NCBI RefSeq assembly: GCF_013394775.1
Contig: NZ_JABXYT010000001.1
Location: 2,244,001 to 2,308,000 of the forward strand
Direction of reading: 5' to 3'
DNA from: Oribacterium sp. oral taxon 102
GTDB taxonomy: Bacteria > Bacillota > Clostridia > Lachnospirales > Lachnospiraceae
Length of the DNA: 64,000 nucleotides
Shown: one piece after another, positions 24,590 through 32,557 of the stretch
How positions within the stretch are numbered: position 1 is the first letter of the stretch
Layout: each line of letters starts with the position of its first letter
The notes under the pieces: generated by a model
What the model saw: the letters and a program-made list of their open reading frames with translations, nothing else
Told to the model about the DNA's origin: nothing
The model's database searches: none
Position numbers and translations under genes: made by a program

Positions 24590-24618
24590 ATTGTATACCG
24601 CTCCGGAGCTGCCGTCAA
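24590..24618 (-). promoter_or_regulatory. Promoter of the thiamine operon
   Basis: Minus-strand TTGACG (24613-24618) and TACAAT (24590-24595) with a 17-base spacer, about 25 bases upstream of the TPP aptamer. Confidence 0.75.
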
Positions 24619-24739
24619 GCCCTGCAGGATGATTGCCCCTACTTCTTACCCGCGTATGGCTTTCCCCATCGCATCCGGCTCCCGACGGTTCCCTGATATA
24701 TCTGCCGGTTTTCTCAGCGGCTACGAATACTCCACAAAT

Positions 24740-26023
24740 TCAGGCGAGCGGATAAAGCAGCTGCGCGGATACGGCGCAGGACAGCATCGCCAGCAGCATA
24801 TAGGGAAGCGTGAATCGGAGAACCTTGGCGGGATTATAGCCTCCGGCAGCAAATGCCACCGCACACTCGCCCGAACCGGACGGAAATCCCACAGCGAAGT
24901 AGTTCGCCGTACCGATGATGAGCACGAGCCCCCTCGGGTCCCAGCCTGCTGCCAGCGCCACCGATGCTGCAATCGGAATCAGTACGGACTGCGTCCCCAT
25001 ATTGGAAATGAAGGTCGTCATAATAACGGTTGCAGCAGAGAAGATCAGCATAACCCTGAAGGAGCTCGGGTTCTCGCCGATCAGCCGCAGAATGAAATTT
25101 CCGATCACATCGGCTGCGCCGGACTGCCCGATCGCATCCGCTACAACCAGCACGCCTGCCAGCATCCAGATCATATCGCAGCTCATTTCCTTCGATGCCT
25201 GCTGCGCTGTAAGACAGCCTGTCATGATAAGGAGAAGCACCCCCAGTGCCGGTGCAAGATACAGCCACTGTCCTGTATATTTGTTAAAGATCATAGCCAG
25301 CATAACAAGACAGAATATGATATAAACCAGATTTTGCTTATTCTTCGGCAGCAGCTCTGCCTCTCTGTGCTTCAGCTTAGAGGTATCCACTGTGCTGTCC
25401 GCCTCCTTCGGCATCAGCCTCCAGCAGAATACGCAGTAAAGAGTCAGCACCACGATCGGAATGACCGCAAAACGGAACGGGTCCAGCAGCCGAATCTGAA
25501 ATGCAGGGTCGGACAGGATTCCCTCATAGAAGCCGTTCAGCGTCGCAAAGGTGGATGCGCCGAGTCCGACCGGCAGCCGGAACTTCCATGCAACCATGAC
25601 TCCCAAAAGCGGCAGAATCAGTCTCTTTGCCGTAATCTCTCCGGCATCGTCCAGCGTCGTCAGAAATACCACGAGAATCGCCAGTGCCGCCGTAGATGGC
25701 ACAAACTGCGAGAAAATGGCGGCAATCCCGAAAAAGGCGAGAATCAGCAGCATTCCATTTTTCCCCTTCAGCCCGTTTAACCAGCCTGAAATCTTCCCAA
25801 CCAGCTCCGTCTTCGTCAATGCCGCAGAGAGTGCGAGCGTCGGCGCAATCAGAACCACCGTTTTGTTTCCAAATCCGGTGAACGCCTTATTCAGTTCGAC
25901 AACTCCGGCAGCAGCGAGAATCAGACAGCAAAGCATTGTCGTAACGCCAAACGGCACCTTGTGCCAGATGAACATGATCATCATAAACAAGGTGACCAGC
26001 AGCACGATCGTTAACTGTGACAT
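24740..26023 (-). CDS. SLC13/DASS-type anion or dicarboxylate transporter
   Basis: A 427-residue membrane protein of the SLC13/ion-transporter superfamily with about 11 hydrophobic segments. Markers are the VPFGVTTMLCCLILAAAGVV segment, FGIAAIFSQFVPSTAALAIL and, in the second half, TFISNMGTQSVLIPIAASVA and ANYFAVGFPSGSGECAVAFA. Family members import dicarboxylates or sulfate with Na+. It follows the MBL-fold hydrolase gene on the same strand, and both lie divergent from a LysR regulator. It is a different subgroup from the SLC13 gene at 55628. The substrate is unknown. Confidence 0.8.
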   Translation of the reverse strand: MSQLTIVLLVTLFMMIMFIWHKVPFGVTTMLCCLILAAAGVVELNKAFTGFGNKTVVLIAPTLALSAALTKTELVGKISGWLNGLKGKNGMLLILAFFGIAAIFSQFVPSTAALAILVVFLTTLDDAGEITAKRLILPLLGVMVAWKFRLPVGLGASTFATLNGFYEGILSDPAFQIRLLDPFRFAVIPIVVLTLYCVFCWRLMPKEADSTVDTSKLKHREAELLPKNKQNLVYIIFCLVMLAMIFNKYTGQWLYLAPALGVLLLIMTGCLTAQQASKEMSCDMIWMLAGVLVVADAIGQSGAADVIGNFILRLIGENPSSFRVMLIFSAATVIMTTFISNMGTQSVLIPIAASVALAAGWDPRGLVLIIGTANYFAVGFPSGSGECAVAFAAGGYNPAKVLRFTLPYMLLAMLSCAVSAQLLYPLA

Positions 26024-26072
26024 AGCAATCTCCTTTTTAAACCGGCTCCGCTTTCTCCTGAAAAGGCGAAGC

Positions 26073-26906
26073 TTACATAAGTGCTCTTACCTGCCGTACC
26101 CGTTCCCGGATGAAATCCGCCCATACCGTTTCGTCGCAGTAAATGTTATTCTCATTCGTATAGGTTCCGGCACGATCCACAATCTCAATCTGGTTCGGGT
26201 GACTCGGCAGCGCGATATCCACATGGAGCGCCGTGAGCTTCTCCTCGTCTGCCAAGAAGCGATCCCGAAGCGCCGGTGTCAGCCATTTGCTGGTGCTGTA
26301 GTATCGGTCATTCATCGTATTGGCTCCGACTCCGCCATGCATGCCCAGCGTATAGGTCTTCCCATCCGCCGGATTTTTCTCCTCCCAGAAGAAGGAGGTG
26401 CAGCCGATCGTATGTCCGGGCGTCAGCATCGTACGAATCCGGATATTTCCAAGCTCGATCGGCCGATCATCCTGATAGAAATGATCCGCTGCAAAGTCCT
26501 GTGGATGAGAGTCCTTATCCAGTACCAGTGTCTCCTCCGGCACATTCCGATAAAATTCCCAGTCCTCTCTCGACATCCAAAGCTCTGCGCCGCACATCCT
26601 CCGGAGCTGCTCCGCTGCACCGCAGTGATCGAAATGTGCATGGCTAAGAAGAATCTTCCTGATATCCGTCAGCCTGTAGCCCAGCTTCATAATCGACTCT
26701 ACCAGCATTGCCAGGCTTTCCGGTATCGCCGTATCGATAAGAATGCAGCCGTCTCCGGTATCGATCAGATATGCGCCGACCCATGTCTGTCCGGAAACAT
26801 ACCAAGTCTGCGGTGAAAGCTGAAACGGCTCGATGGCGAGCTCCCATGGACGGTACGCCAGTGTGGCGACCGGATCCGGCGTCGGTTTTGTACATCGAAA
26901 TGGCAT
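26073..26906 (-). CDS. Metallo-beta-lactamase-fold hydrolase (subclass B3-like)
   Basis: A 277-residue MBL-fold protein with the metal motif ILLSHAHFDHCGAAEQL and a second His in MLTPGHTIGCTSFFW. The sequence TWYVSGQTWVGAYLIDTGDG near the N-terminus is typical of B3-like proteins. No signal peptide is visible, so it is probably cytoplasmic and not necessarily a beta-lactamase. The start at 26906 follows AAAGGAGGAGGAAA. It is the first gene of a two-gene unit with the SLC13 transporter, which suggests that it processes the imported compound. Confidence 0.82.
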   Translation of the reverse strand: MPFRCTKPTPDPVATLAYRPWELAIEPFQLSPQTWYVSGQTWVGAYLIDTGDGCILIDTAIPESLAMLVESIMKLGYRLTDIRKILLSHAHFDHCGAAEQLRRMCGAELWMSREDWEFYRNVPEETLVLDKDSHPQDFAADHFYQDDRPIELGNIRIRTMLTPGHTIGCTSFFWEEKNPADGKTYTLGMHGGVGANTMNDRYYSTSKWLTPALRDRFLADEEKLTALHVDIALPSHPNQIEIVDRAGTYTNENNIYCDETVWADFIRERVRQVRALM

Positions 26907-26998
26907 TTTCCTCCTCCTTTTCTCCCTCTCTCCTGATCCCCGAAGGGAATTGTATCTTCCTCCGGTCTGACAGCTTCTTTTTAAGTCTCTGTTTTTAC

Positions 26999-27026
26999 TA
27001 TATATCCACACACTTTATCAGTTCAA
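26999..27026 (-). promoter_or_regulatory. Promoter of the MBL hydrolase-SLC13 unit
   Basis: Minus-strand TTGAAC (27021-27026) and TATATA (26999-27004) with a 16-base spacer. It almost abuts the divergent LysR promoter at 27031, the usual layout for LysR-controlled pairs. Confidence 0.5.
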
Positions 27027-27030
27027 CTTA

Positions 27031-27059
27031 TTGATATTTATATTTTCTCTTATTATAAT
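27031..27059 (+). promoter_or_regulatory. Promoter of the LysR gene at 27082
   Basis: TTGATA (27031-27036) and TATAAT (27054-27059) with a 17-base spacer. An in-frame ATG at 27031 lies in the -35 box and so cannot be the translation start. Confidence 0.7.
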
Positions 27060-27081
27060 TAAGTCATATAAAAAGGGGGGA

Positions 27082-28059
27082 ATGAAAGTGGATCTGCATC
27101 AGGTTGAATATATCCTTGCTATCGAAAAGGAAAAGAGCATTTCCAAGGCAGCTCAAAAACTATTTATCACGCAATCCGCGCTGAACCAACAGCTTTTGAA
27201 GCTGGAAAAAGAAATCGGGACGGCACTTTTCGAGCGCCGGAGCCATATGATGCTCCCCACCTTCGCAGGAAGCGTGTATCTGGAAAACGCCCGCAGGCTG
27301 GTCGACATCCGCGACAGCACATATAAGCTTCTCCATGATATCACAGAGGAAAAAACCGGCGAGATCTCCATTGCCTTCACTCCGGAGCGCGGCTCAGAGA
27401 TGTTCTCGAAGATTTACCCCGCCTTCCATACGCTCTATCCGCAAATCACGTTTCGGATCAAGGAAGCAAGAAACAAGGGAATGGAACAGGCGCTCGCCCG
27501 GAAGGAGGTCACCCTCGCCTGCACCTCCTATACAGACAGCTCTCTGAATCCGGACTTCACCTATGTTGCCGGCGTTCGGGAGGAAATGGTGCTGGGGCTC
27601 CCACGGGAGCATCCCCTCGCCCCTCTCGCCGGAGAGGAGAGCTGGCGAACGCTGCCTGAACTCGAGCTCTCCTGCCTGTCGGATACGCCCTTTGTCACCA
27701 GCGGTCCAGAGACGCTCAGCCATGATATGGAAAATGCTGCCTTTGCCTATGCCGGAATGCAGCCGCATGTGCTCTTTTGTACCGGCAGCAGCCGTACCAA
27801 GCTCAATATGATCTCAGAAAACCTCTGTGCCGCCTTCTTTCCGCAGTCCTATATTGACAAGCGCGCACCCATGGTCTATTTCTCGGTAAAGCCGCACCCA
27901 TGCTGGACCACCGCAGTCGCCTACCGGAAACGCACCTACCTCACGATCCCGGAAAATGTACTGATTGATATGATCCGTTCCTACAATCTGCGTGCAGCAT
28001 ATCCTGCCCGCAATACAGAAAATGTGCCGCCGATCGAAACAGAACGGCAGCACCTCTGA
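27082..28059 (+). CDS. LysR-family transcriptional regulator (near the SLC13-MBL unit)
   Basis: A 325-residue LysR regulator. The N-terminal winged helix is clear (DLHQVEYILAIEKEKSISKA then AQKLFITQSALNQQLLKLEK), followed by an effector domain starting about residue 90 (GEISIAFTPERGSEM). AAGGGGGG lies too close to the ATG at 27082 (1 base), but 7 bases before the in-frame GTG at 27088, which would give the family-typical start MDLHQVEY. Either start is possible. It is divergent from the MBL hydrolase-SLC13 unit and likely controls it. The closest paralogue in the window is the LysR protein at 40074. Confidence 0.9.
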   Translation: MKVDLHQVEYILAIEKEKSISKAAQKLFITQSALNQQLLKLEKEIGTALFERRSHMMLPTFAGSVYLENARRLVDIRDSTYKLLHDITEEKTGEISIAFTPERGSEMFSKIYPAFHTLYPQITFRIKEARNKGMEQALARKEVTLACTSYTDSSLNPDFTYVAGVREEMVLGLPREHPLAPLAGEESWRTLPELELSCLSDTPFVTSGPETLSHDMENAAFAYAGMQPHVLFCTGSSRTKLNMISENLCAAFFPQSYIDKRAPMVYFSVKPHPCWTTAVAYRKRTYLTIPENVLIDMIRSYNLRAAYPARNTENVPPIETERQHL

Positions 28060-28089
28060 TATCGATAAAACGCATTTAACAGCTGAAAA

Positions 28090-28131
28090 GAAAAACGGCA
28101 GGAGATCTAAAAAGACCTCCTGCCGCTTTTG
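28090..28131. terminator. Bidirectional terminator between the LysR and DapA-family genes
   Basis: CGGCAGGAGATC and GACCTCCTGCCG form a 12-bp stem around TAAAAA. There is a T-run on the plus strand and an A-run upstream that serves the minus strand, so it can end both convergent units. Confidence 0.85.
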
Positions 28132-28161
28132 CACCTTACCCCTCTTAACTTGCGAACAGTC

Positions 28162-29061
28162 TCAGAGCAGTCCCGCATCACGCATCACGCTCCGGAAGAG
28201 CTCGAGCGTCTCCGCTTTTACAGTCGGAAGTGACGGAAGGTACGGCGATCCCGCCGGAATGCCGCGGAGCGCCGCCATATCCTTCGCGGCAACAGGGAAT
28301 GACGCCTTGTCCATCGCAAGCCGCACCGGGTTCAGCCTAAACTGCGCCTCCAGAGAGCCCTTGAGATCACCCTGTATGAACCTCTCATAGACCGCGCCGA
28401 TCAGCTCGGGCATAAAGTTCCCGGCGGTACATACGCCGCCTACCGCGCCCACACAGAGGGAGGCATAGAGCAGTGTATCCTTCCCGCCGAAGACCTTGAA
28501 CGAAACGTCCCGGTTCCGGCGCACGCATTCCTCGGTCAGCGTGATATCCCCTGAGGTATCCTTCATTCCGACGATATTCGGCACATCATGGGCAAGCGCC
28601 GTCACGAGCTCGATACTCAATCCGTAGCCGACCCTGCCCGGATTATTGTACAGAAGCACCGGTGTCTCCGGAACCGCCTCCGCGATCGTCCTGAAATGCC
28701 GGTACAGCTCCTCATACGTCGGCTTCAGGAACATCGGCTGAAGGACAGACACGCACGCGGCACCGTTCCGTACCGCCATCTGTGCGAGACGGACGCACTT
28801 CCTCGTATTGATCGCCCCGATCCCGAAGTAGACCGGAACCCTCCCCGCCGCCTGCTCTGCCATGATCCGGAGCCCGCGCTCCATCTCATCCTCCTCGAGC
28901 TCATAGAACTCGCCGTTGGAGCCGAAGGCGAGGATGCCGTGCATCCCGTTCTCGATGACATAATCTACCTGCTTCCGCATCCCCGCCTCGTCAATCCGCT
29001 CCTCTCCGTCGATCACGGTGATAATCGGTACGACAACGCCCTTGATAAAATCTGTATTCAT
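28162..29061 (-). CDS. DapA-family aldolase/dehydratase of hexarate catabolism
   Basis: A 299-residue TIM-barrel Schiff-base enzyme of the dihydrodipicolinate synthase/N-acetylneuraminate lyase family. It has GSNGEFYELEEDEM at the phosphate/keto-acid site, VLLYNNPGRVGYGLS with the conserved Tyr, and IVGMKDTSGDITLT with the Schiff-base Lys. It lies 18 bases after garR in the hexarate region, so it is not lysine biosynthesis. It could be 5-dehydro-4-deoxyglucarate dehydratase (KdgD) or an aldolase splitting 5-keto-4-deoxyglucarate to pyruvate and tartronate semialdehyde. The adjacent GarR favours the aldolase, since its substrate is the tartronate semialdehyde. Confidence 0.85.
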   Translation of the reverse strand: MNTDFIKGVVVPIITVIDGEERIDEAGMRKQVDYVIENGMHGILAFGSNGEFYELEEDEMERGLRIMAEQAAGRVPVYFGIGAINTRKCVRLAQMAVRNGAACVSVLQPMFLKPTYEELYRHFRTIAEAVPETPVLLYNNPGRVGYGLSIELVTALAHDVPNIVGMKDTSGDITLTEECVRRNRDVSFKVFGGKDTLLYASLCVGAVGGVCTAGNFMPELIGAVYERFIQGDLKGSLEAQFRLNPVRLAMDKASFPVAAKDMAALRGIPAGSPYLPSLPTVKAETLELFRSVMRDAGLL

Positions 29062-29079
29062 CCTGCCGCCTTTCGCCGC

Positions 29080-29967
29080 TTACTTCGCGATGGAAACCCC
29101 GGTCATTCTCTCATAGTAGCGCACGATGTCGTCATGGTCGCAGCCGCCCTCATCGTGGTTCTTCAGCTCCTGCATAACCTCCATCATGTGTGCGGTCATC
29201 GGCACCGGCATATTGATGGCATGAGAAGCATTGAGCGCATTGGTCAGATCCTTGATATGAAGGTCGATACGGAAGCCCGGCTTGTAGTTTCCGGAGAGCA
29301 TCATCGGTGCCTTGGCATCCATTACTGTAGAGCCTGCGAGACCGCCTCGGATCGCCTGATATACGAGCTCCGGATCCGTGCCTGCCTTCTTTGCGAAGGT
29401 GAGCGCCTCTGCCACGATGCCGATGTTGGCGGCAACCACCATCTGATTGGCGAGCTTCGCGACATTGCCGGAGCCGATCGGTCCGACGTAGACTACGGAG
29501 CCTGCCATCACCATGAGCATATCATAGAACCTGTCCCAGGTCTCCTTCCTGCCGCCGCACATGACGGACAGGGTGCCGTCGATCGCCTTTGGCTCTCCGC
29601 CGGATACCGGGCAGTCCAGCATATCCACACCGATCTTCTCAAGCTCAGCCGCGATCTTCTTGGACTCAACCGGGTCAATGGAGGACATATCAATCAGCAC
29701 GGACTCGCCGGCACGGAAGCCCTCCGCGAGACCATTCTCGCCGAATACCGCTGCACGCACATGCGGAGAATTCGGCACCATCGTGATAACCACGTCAGAA
29801 GTGGCTGCGACCTCTCTGTTGCAGCCTGCCGCCTTCGCGCCTGCCGCCACTACGTCCGCAACGGAGTCCGCATTGAAGTCAAAGACAGTCAGCTCATAGC
29901 CCGCCTTCAGGAGATTCTTCGCCATCGGGCGTCCCATGATTCCCAGTCCTACGAATCCTACTCTCAT
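29080..29967 (-). CDS. garR: Tartronate semialdehyde reductase (2-hydroxy-3-oxopropionate reductase)
   Basis: NAD(P)H-dependent reduction of tartronate semialdehyde to D-glycerate. The 295 residues belong to the beta-hydroxyacid dehydrogenase family: MRVGFVGLGIMGRPMAKNL (dinucleotide site), DCPVSGGEPKAIDGTLSVMC, and GSGNVAKLANQMVVAANIG with the catalytic Lys. It is upstream of the DapA-family gene. A candidate promoter (TTGACG at 30134-30139 and TATTTT at 30110-30115, minus strand) lies about 145 bases upstream, after a repeat, so it may be expressed partly apart from the genes further upstream. Confidence 0.93.
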   Translation of the reverse strand: MRVGFVGLGIMGRPMAKNLLKAGYELTVFDFNADSVADVVAAGAKAAGCNREVAATSDVVITMVPNSPHVRAAVFGENGLAEGFRAGESVLIDMSSIDPVESKKIAAELEKIGVDMLDCPVSGGEPKAIDGTLSVMCGGRKETWDRFYDMLMVMAGSVVYVGPIGSGNVAKLANQMVVAANIGIVAEALTFAKKAGTDPELVYQAIRGGLAGSTVMDAKAPMMLSGNYKPGFRIDLHIKDLTNALNASHAINMPVPMTAHMMEVMQELKNHDEGGCDHDDIVRYYERMTGVSIAK

Positions 29968-30109
29968 TTTGTTTCCTCTCTTTCTTTCCTCTCGGCGACA
30001 AAGACCGCCTGTATTTCCCCGCCGCGGTGTCTGTGCCGCAGCTCGTTTTTCCTGTCACGGCACTATGGTATGCGATATTTCCCGCCATGACTACGCTGAA
30101 TATCGCCAA

Positions 30110-30139
30110 AAAATATCTTTATTCTGCCGGATCCGTCAA
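30110..30139 (-). promoter_or_regulatory. Candidate promoter of garR
   Basis: Minus-strand TTGACG (30134-30139) and TATTTT (30110-30115) with an 18-base spacer. Next to it the plus strand has a near-direct repeat (ATTCCATTTAATTCCATTTAA at about 30173-30193). Confidence 0.45.
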
Positions 30140-30190
30140 ATGGCAGGGATTTTGAATGATTTATTTCAATTCATTCCATTTAATTCCATT

Positions 30191-30262
30191 TAAGGAAACG
30201 CCGATTGATTCCTGACGCACGTGCCATGGGCGTGCTTTCCCGGATTTCATCCATGCTTCCTC
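30191..30262. repeat. Dispersed intergenic hairpin repeat, copy D
   Basis: Ends are TAAGGAAACGCCGAT and ATCCATGCTTCCTCA, with an inner stem GCACG...CGTGC around TGCCATGGG. The minus strand shows the family core GATGAAATCCGGGAAAGCACG. It separates the AEC transporter gene from garR. Confidence 0.6.
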
Positions 30263-30267
30263 AGACC

Positions 30268-31176
30268 TCAGAGCAGCAGCATCAGAAGCGGTGCGGTGAA
30301 GAGCGAAAGCACCGTGGACGAGACCACCAGCCGCGAGGCGAAGCGCTCGTCCGCCCCATACTGCGTCGCAAGCAGCACCGCCGTAGAACCTGCCGGCATT
30401 CCCGTCAGTGCAAGCGAAACCCCGCTCACCAGCGGATCACAGTGCAGAAGACGCAGGATGCCCAGCGCTGTAAAGGGCAGCGCGAGCAGCCGCACGAAGG
30501 ACTGATAGAAGATCGCCGGCTCCAGCAGCTCCCTCCAGCGCACGCCGAGCAGCATCGTCCCGATGAGCATCATGGAAAGCGGCGAGGTCAATGCGCCGAT
30601 CCTGCTCACCGCCGTATCCAGAAAGGACGGAAACGGCAGATTCAGCAGCCGCCGAAAAAGCCCCAGATAGACGGTGACGATGCAGGGGTTCAGCAGAATA
30701 TTGCGGAGCCGCGTCCGGAAGTCCGACTGCGTAAACAGTGAGAGTCCCGCCGTCCACATCAGAATTCGATTCGGGATAATGAAGATCGAGGCGATCAGCA
30801 GTCCCTCCTCCCCGAATACAGAGGAAACCAGCGGCATTCCCAGAAAGCCGGAGTTGTTGACCAGCGTACAGTATTCGAGGATACTGCGCTTCTCCCGCGG
30901 GCAGAAATTGTAGAGAAGCTTCCCGAGGAGGAAGGACAAAAGGGCAATGCAGAGCGCTACCAGAAAAGCAAGCCCCGTCCGCCGCAGCACCTCCGCTGTC
31001 AGCGGCTTATTGAAGGAGCCGAAGATCATGCAGGGCAGCGTAAGCTGCAGAATCAGCGCCGTCAGCTTCTTCCTGCTCTGTTCATCCAGAAGCCCCTTCC
31101 GCTCCGCATAGACCCCCGCCGCCATATAGACGAAGAGGACGAGCTGCGAATGCAGCATGCTCAGCAGGCTTTCCAT
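30268..31176 (-). CDS. AEC-family transporter (auxin efflux carrier type)
   Basis: A 302-residue membrane protein with about ten hydrophobic segments in two halves. It carries QLTLPCMIFGSFNKPL and LVNNSGFLGMPLVSSVFGEE in the first half and ALTGMPAGSTAVLLATQYG in the second, as in the AEC family. Bacterial members move carboxylates such as malate. It lies 3 bases after the second glucarate dehydratase gene on the same strand, so it is probably part of the hexarate operon. Whether it exports a product or imports substrate is not visible. Confidence 0.85.
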   Translation of the reverse strand: MESLLSMLHSQLVLFVYMAAGVYAERKGLLDEQSRKKLTALILQLTLPCMIFGSFNKPLTAEVLRRTGLAFLVALCIALLSFLLGKLLYNFCPREKRSILEYCTLVNNSGFLGMPLVSSVFGEEGLLIASIFIIPNRILMWTAGLSLFTQSDFRTRLRNILLNPCIVTVYLGLFRRLLNLPFPSFLDTAVSRIGALTSPLSMMLIGTMLLGVRWRELLEPAIFYQSFVRLLALPFTALGILRLLHCDPLVSGVSLALTGMPAGSTAVLLATQYGADERFASRLVVSSTVLSLFTAPLLMLLL

Positions 31177-31179
31177 CGT

Positions 31180-32529
31180 TCAGCGTACCAGACAGGGCTT
31201 CCTGTGGTCGTATTTCCAGCCCGGGATCAGGTACTGCATCGCCTTCGCATCGTCCCGATCGTGGCTCGGAAGCCGGCGGTAGAGACGGTTCGCCTCCTCT
31301 ACCCGCGCCATGTCGAGATGCACCCCCAGCCCGGAGCCCTCCGGCACCCGCAGTTTTCCGTCCCTGATCTCCGGCGTATCCAGAAGCAGGTTCTGCCCGT
31401 CCTGCCAGATCCAATGGGTATCCAGCGGCGCAGGCTCTCCCACCGCGGCTGCGCCGACCTGTGCGAAGGCGGCAAGCGTGATATCGAAGTGGTTATTGGA
31501 ATGTACCCCCCATGTCAGCCCCCAGGAATGCAGGAGCTGGGACATCCGGATCGCTCCCTCAAAGCCCCAGAAGTGCGGATCCGCGAGGATGATGTCGCAG
31601 GCGTTCAGGCTTACGGTGTGATAGAACTGCCGCCAGTCGGTCGCGATCATATTGGTCGCCACCTGGAATTGGGTCGCATTCTTGAACTCCCGCATGATTT
31701 CTCTGCCGGAATAGCCCGCCTCCGGACCGCAGGGATCCTCCATATAGGTGATGACATCATGCATATCCCGGCAGAGCTCGATCGCCTCTGCGAGGCTCCA
31801 CGCCCCGTTTGGGTCAATGTTGATCCGTGCCTGCGGGAAACGCTTCTTCAGGGCACGGAGCGCCTCCATTTCCTCGCTGCCGCGAAGCACGCCGCCCTTC
31901 AGCTTGAAGCTCCGGAAGCCGTACTTCTCGTGCAGCGCCTCCGCCTCCTCCGTAATCCGTTCCGGGCTCAGGATCTCCTCCCGCCGCAGCCGGAACCACG
32001 GGTCGTCGCTGTCCCGCTCGTCGAGATAAGGCATCTCTCCCGCCGGTACCCGGCTCTTGTCCGAGACATAGAAGAGATAGCCGAGCATCTCGACCTCTGT
32101 GCGCTGCTGTCCCTCGCCCAGCAACTCGCACATCGGCACACCGAGGAATTGCCCCAGGAGGTCCAGCATCGCACACTCGATCGCCCACTCGCTCTTCACG
32201 ACGAATTTCAGCTTCGAGATGTCCAGCGTCTGTATGCCCTCGCCGTCATTTCCCGCATCGGGGGCGGAGAGCCGATGAATCGTCTGCAGGATATGCCGAT
32301 ACCTGGAGACCGGCTGTCCCTCCACCAGCGGGCGCACGGCATTCAGACAGTCGCAGGTATAGTCCCCGCCGTGGATCTCGCCGATCCCCTGATGTCCGGC
32401 GCTGTCGGTCAGCACCACCAGATTTCTGGTGAAGGCAGGCGCATGACAGCCGGAGAGGGTCATCAGCATACTGTCATAGCCTGCCACCGGGATGACCTGC
32501 ATTGTTTTGATAATCGGAGATTCCGTCAT
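31180..32529 (-). CDS. Glucarate dehydratase-related enolase-superfamily protein (second paralogue)
   Basis: A 449-residue enolase-superfamily protein close to E. coli GudD/GudX. It keeps the catalytic K-x-K in SFKLKGGVL (Lys209, Lys211), the metal ligand Asp239 in INIDPNG, Glu264 in YMEDPCG, the Asn of VATNMI and the His motif [10 protein letters not shown]. It therefore looks catalytically intact. It is a tandem paralogue of the gene at 32558, from which it is separated by 28 bases. It could act on D-glucarate, L-idarate or another hexarate. Confidence 0.88.
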   Translation of the reverse strand: MTESPIIKTMQVIPVAGYDSMLMTLSGCHAPAFTRNLVVLTDSAGHQGIGEIHGGDYTCDCLNAVRPLVEGQPVSRYRHILQTIHRLSAPDAGNDGEGIQTLDISKLKFVVKSEWAIECAMLDLLGQFLGVPMCELLGEGQQRTEVEMLGYLFYVSDKSRVPAGEMPYLDERDSDDPWFRLRREEILSPERITEEAEALHEKYGFRSFKLKGGVLRGSEEMEALRALKKRFPQARINIDPNGAWSLAEAIELCRDMHDVITYMEDPCGPEAGYSGREIMREFKNATQFQVATNMIATDWRQFYHTVSLNACDIILADPHFWGFEGAIRMSQLLHSWGLTWGVHSNNHFDITLAAFAQVGAAAVGEPAPLDTHWIWQDGQNLLLDTPEIRDGKLRVPEGSGLGVHLDMARVEEANRLYRRLPSHDRDDAKAMQYLIPGWKYDHRKPCLVR

Positions 32530-32557
32530 ACTATCCTTTCTCCCGGCATACCGGGCA

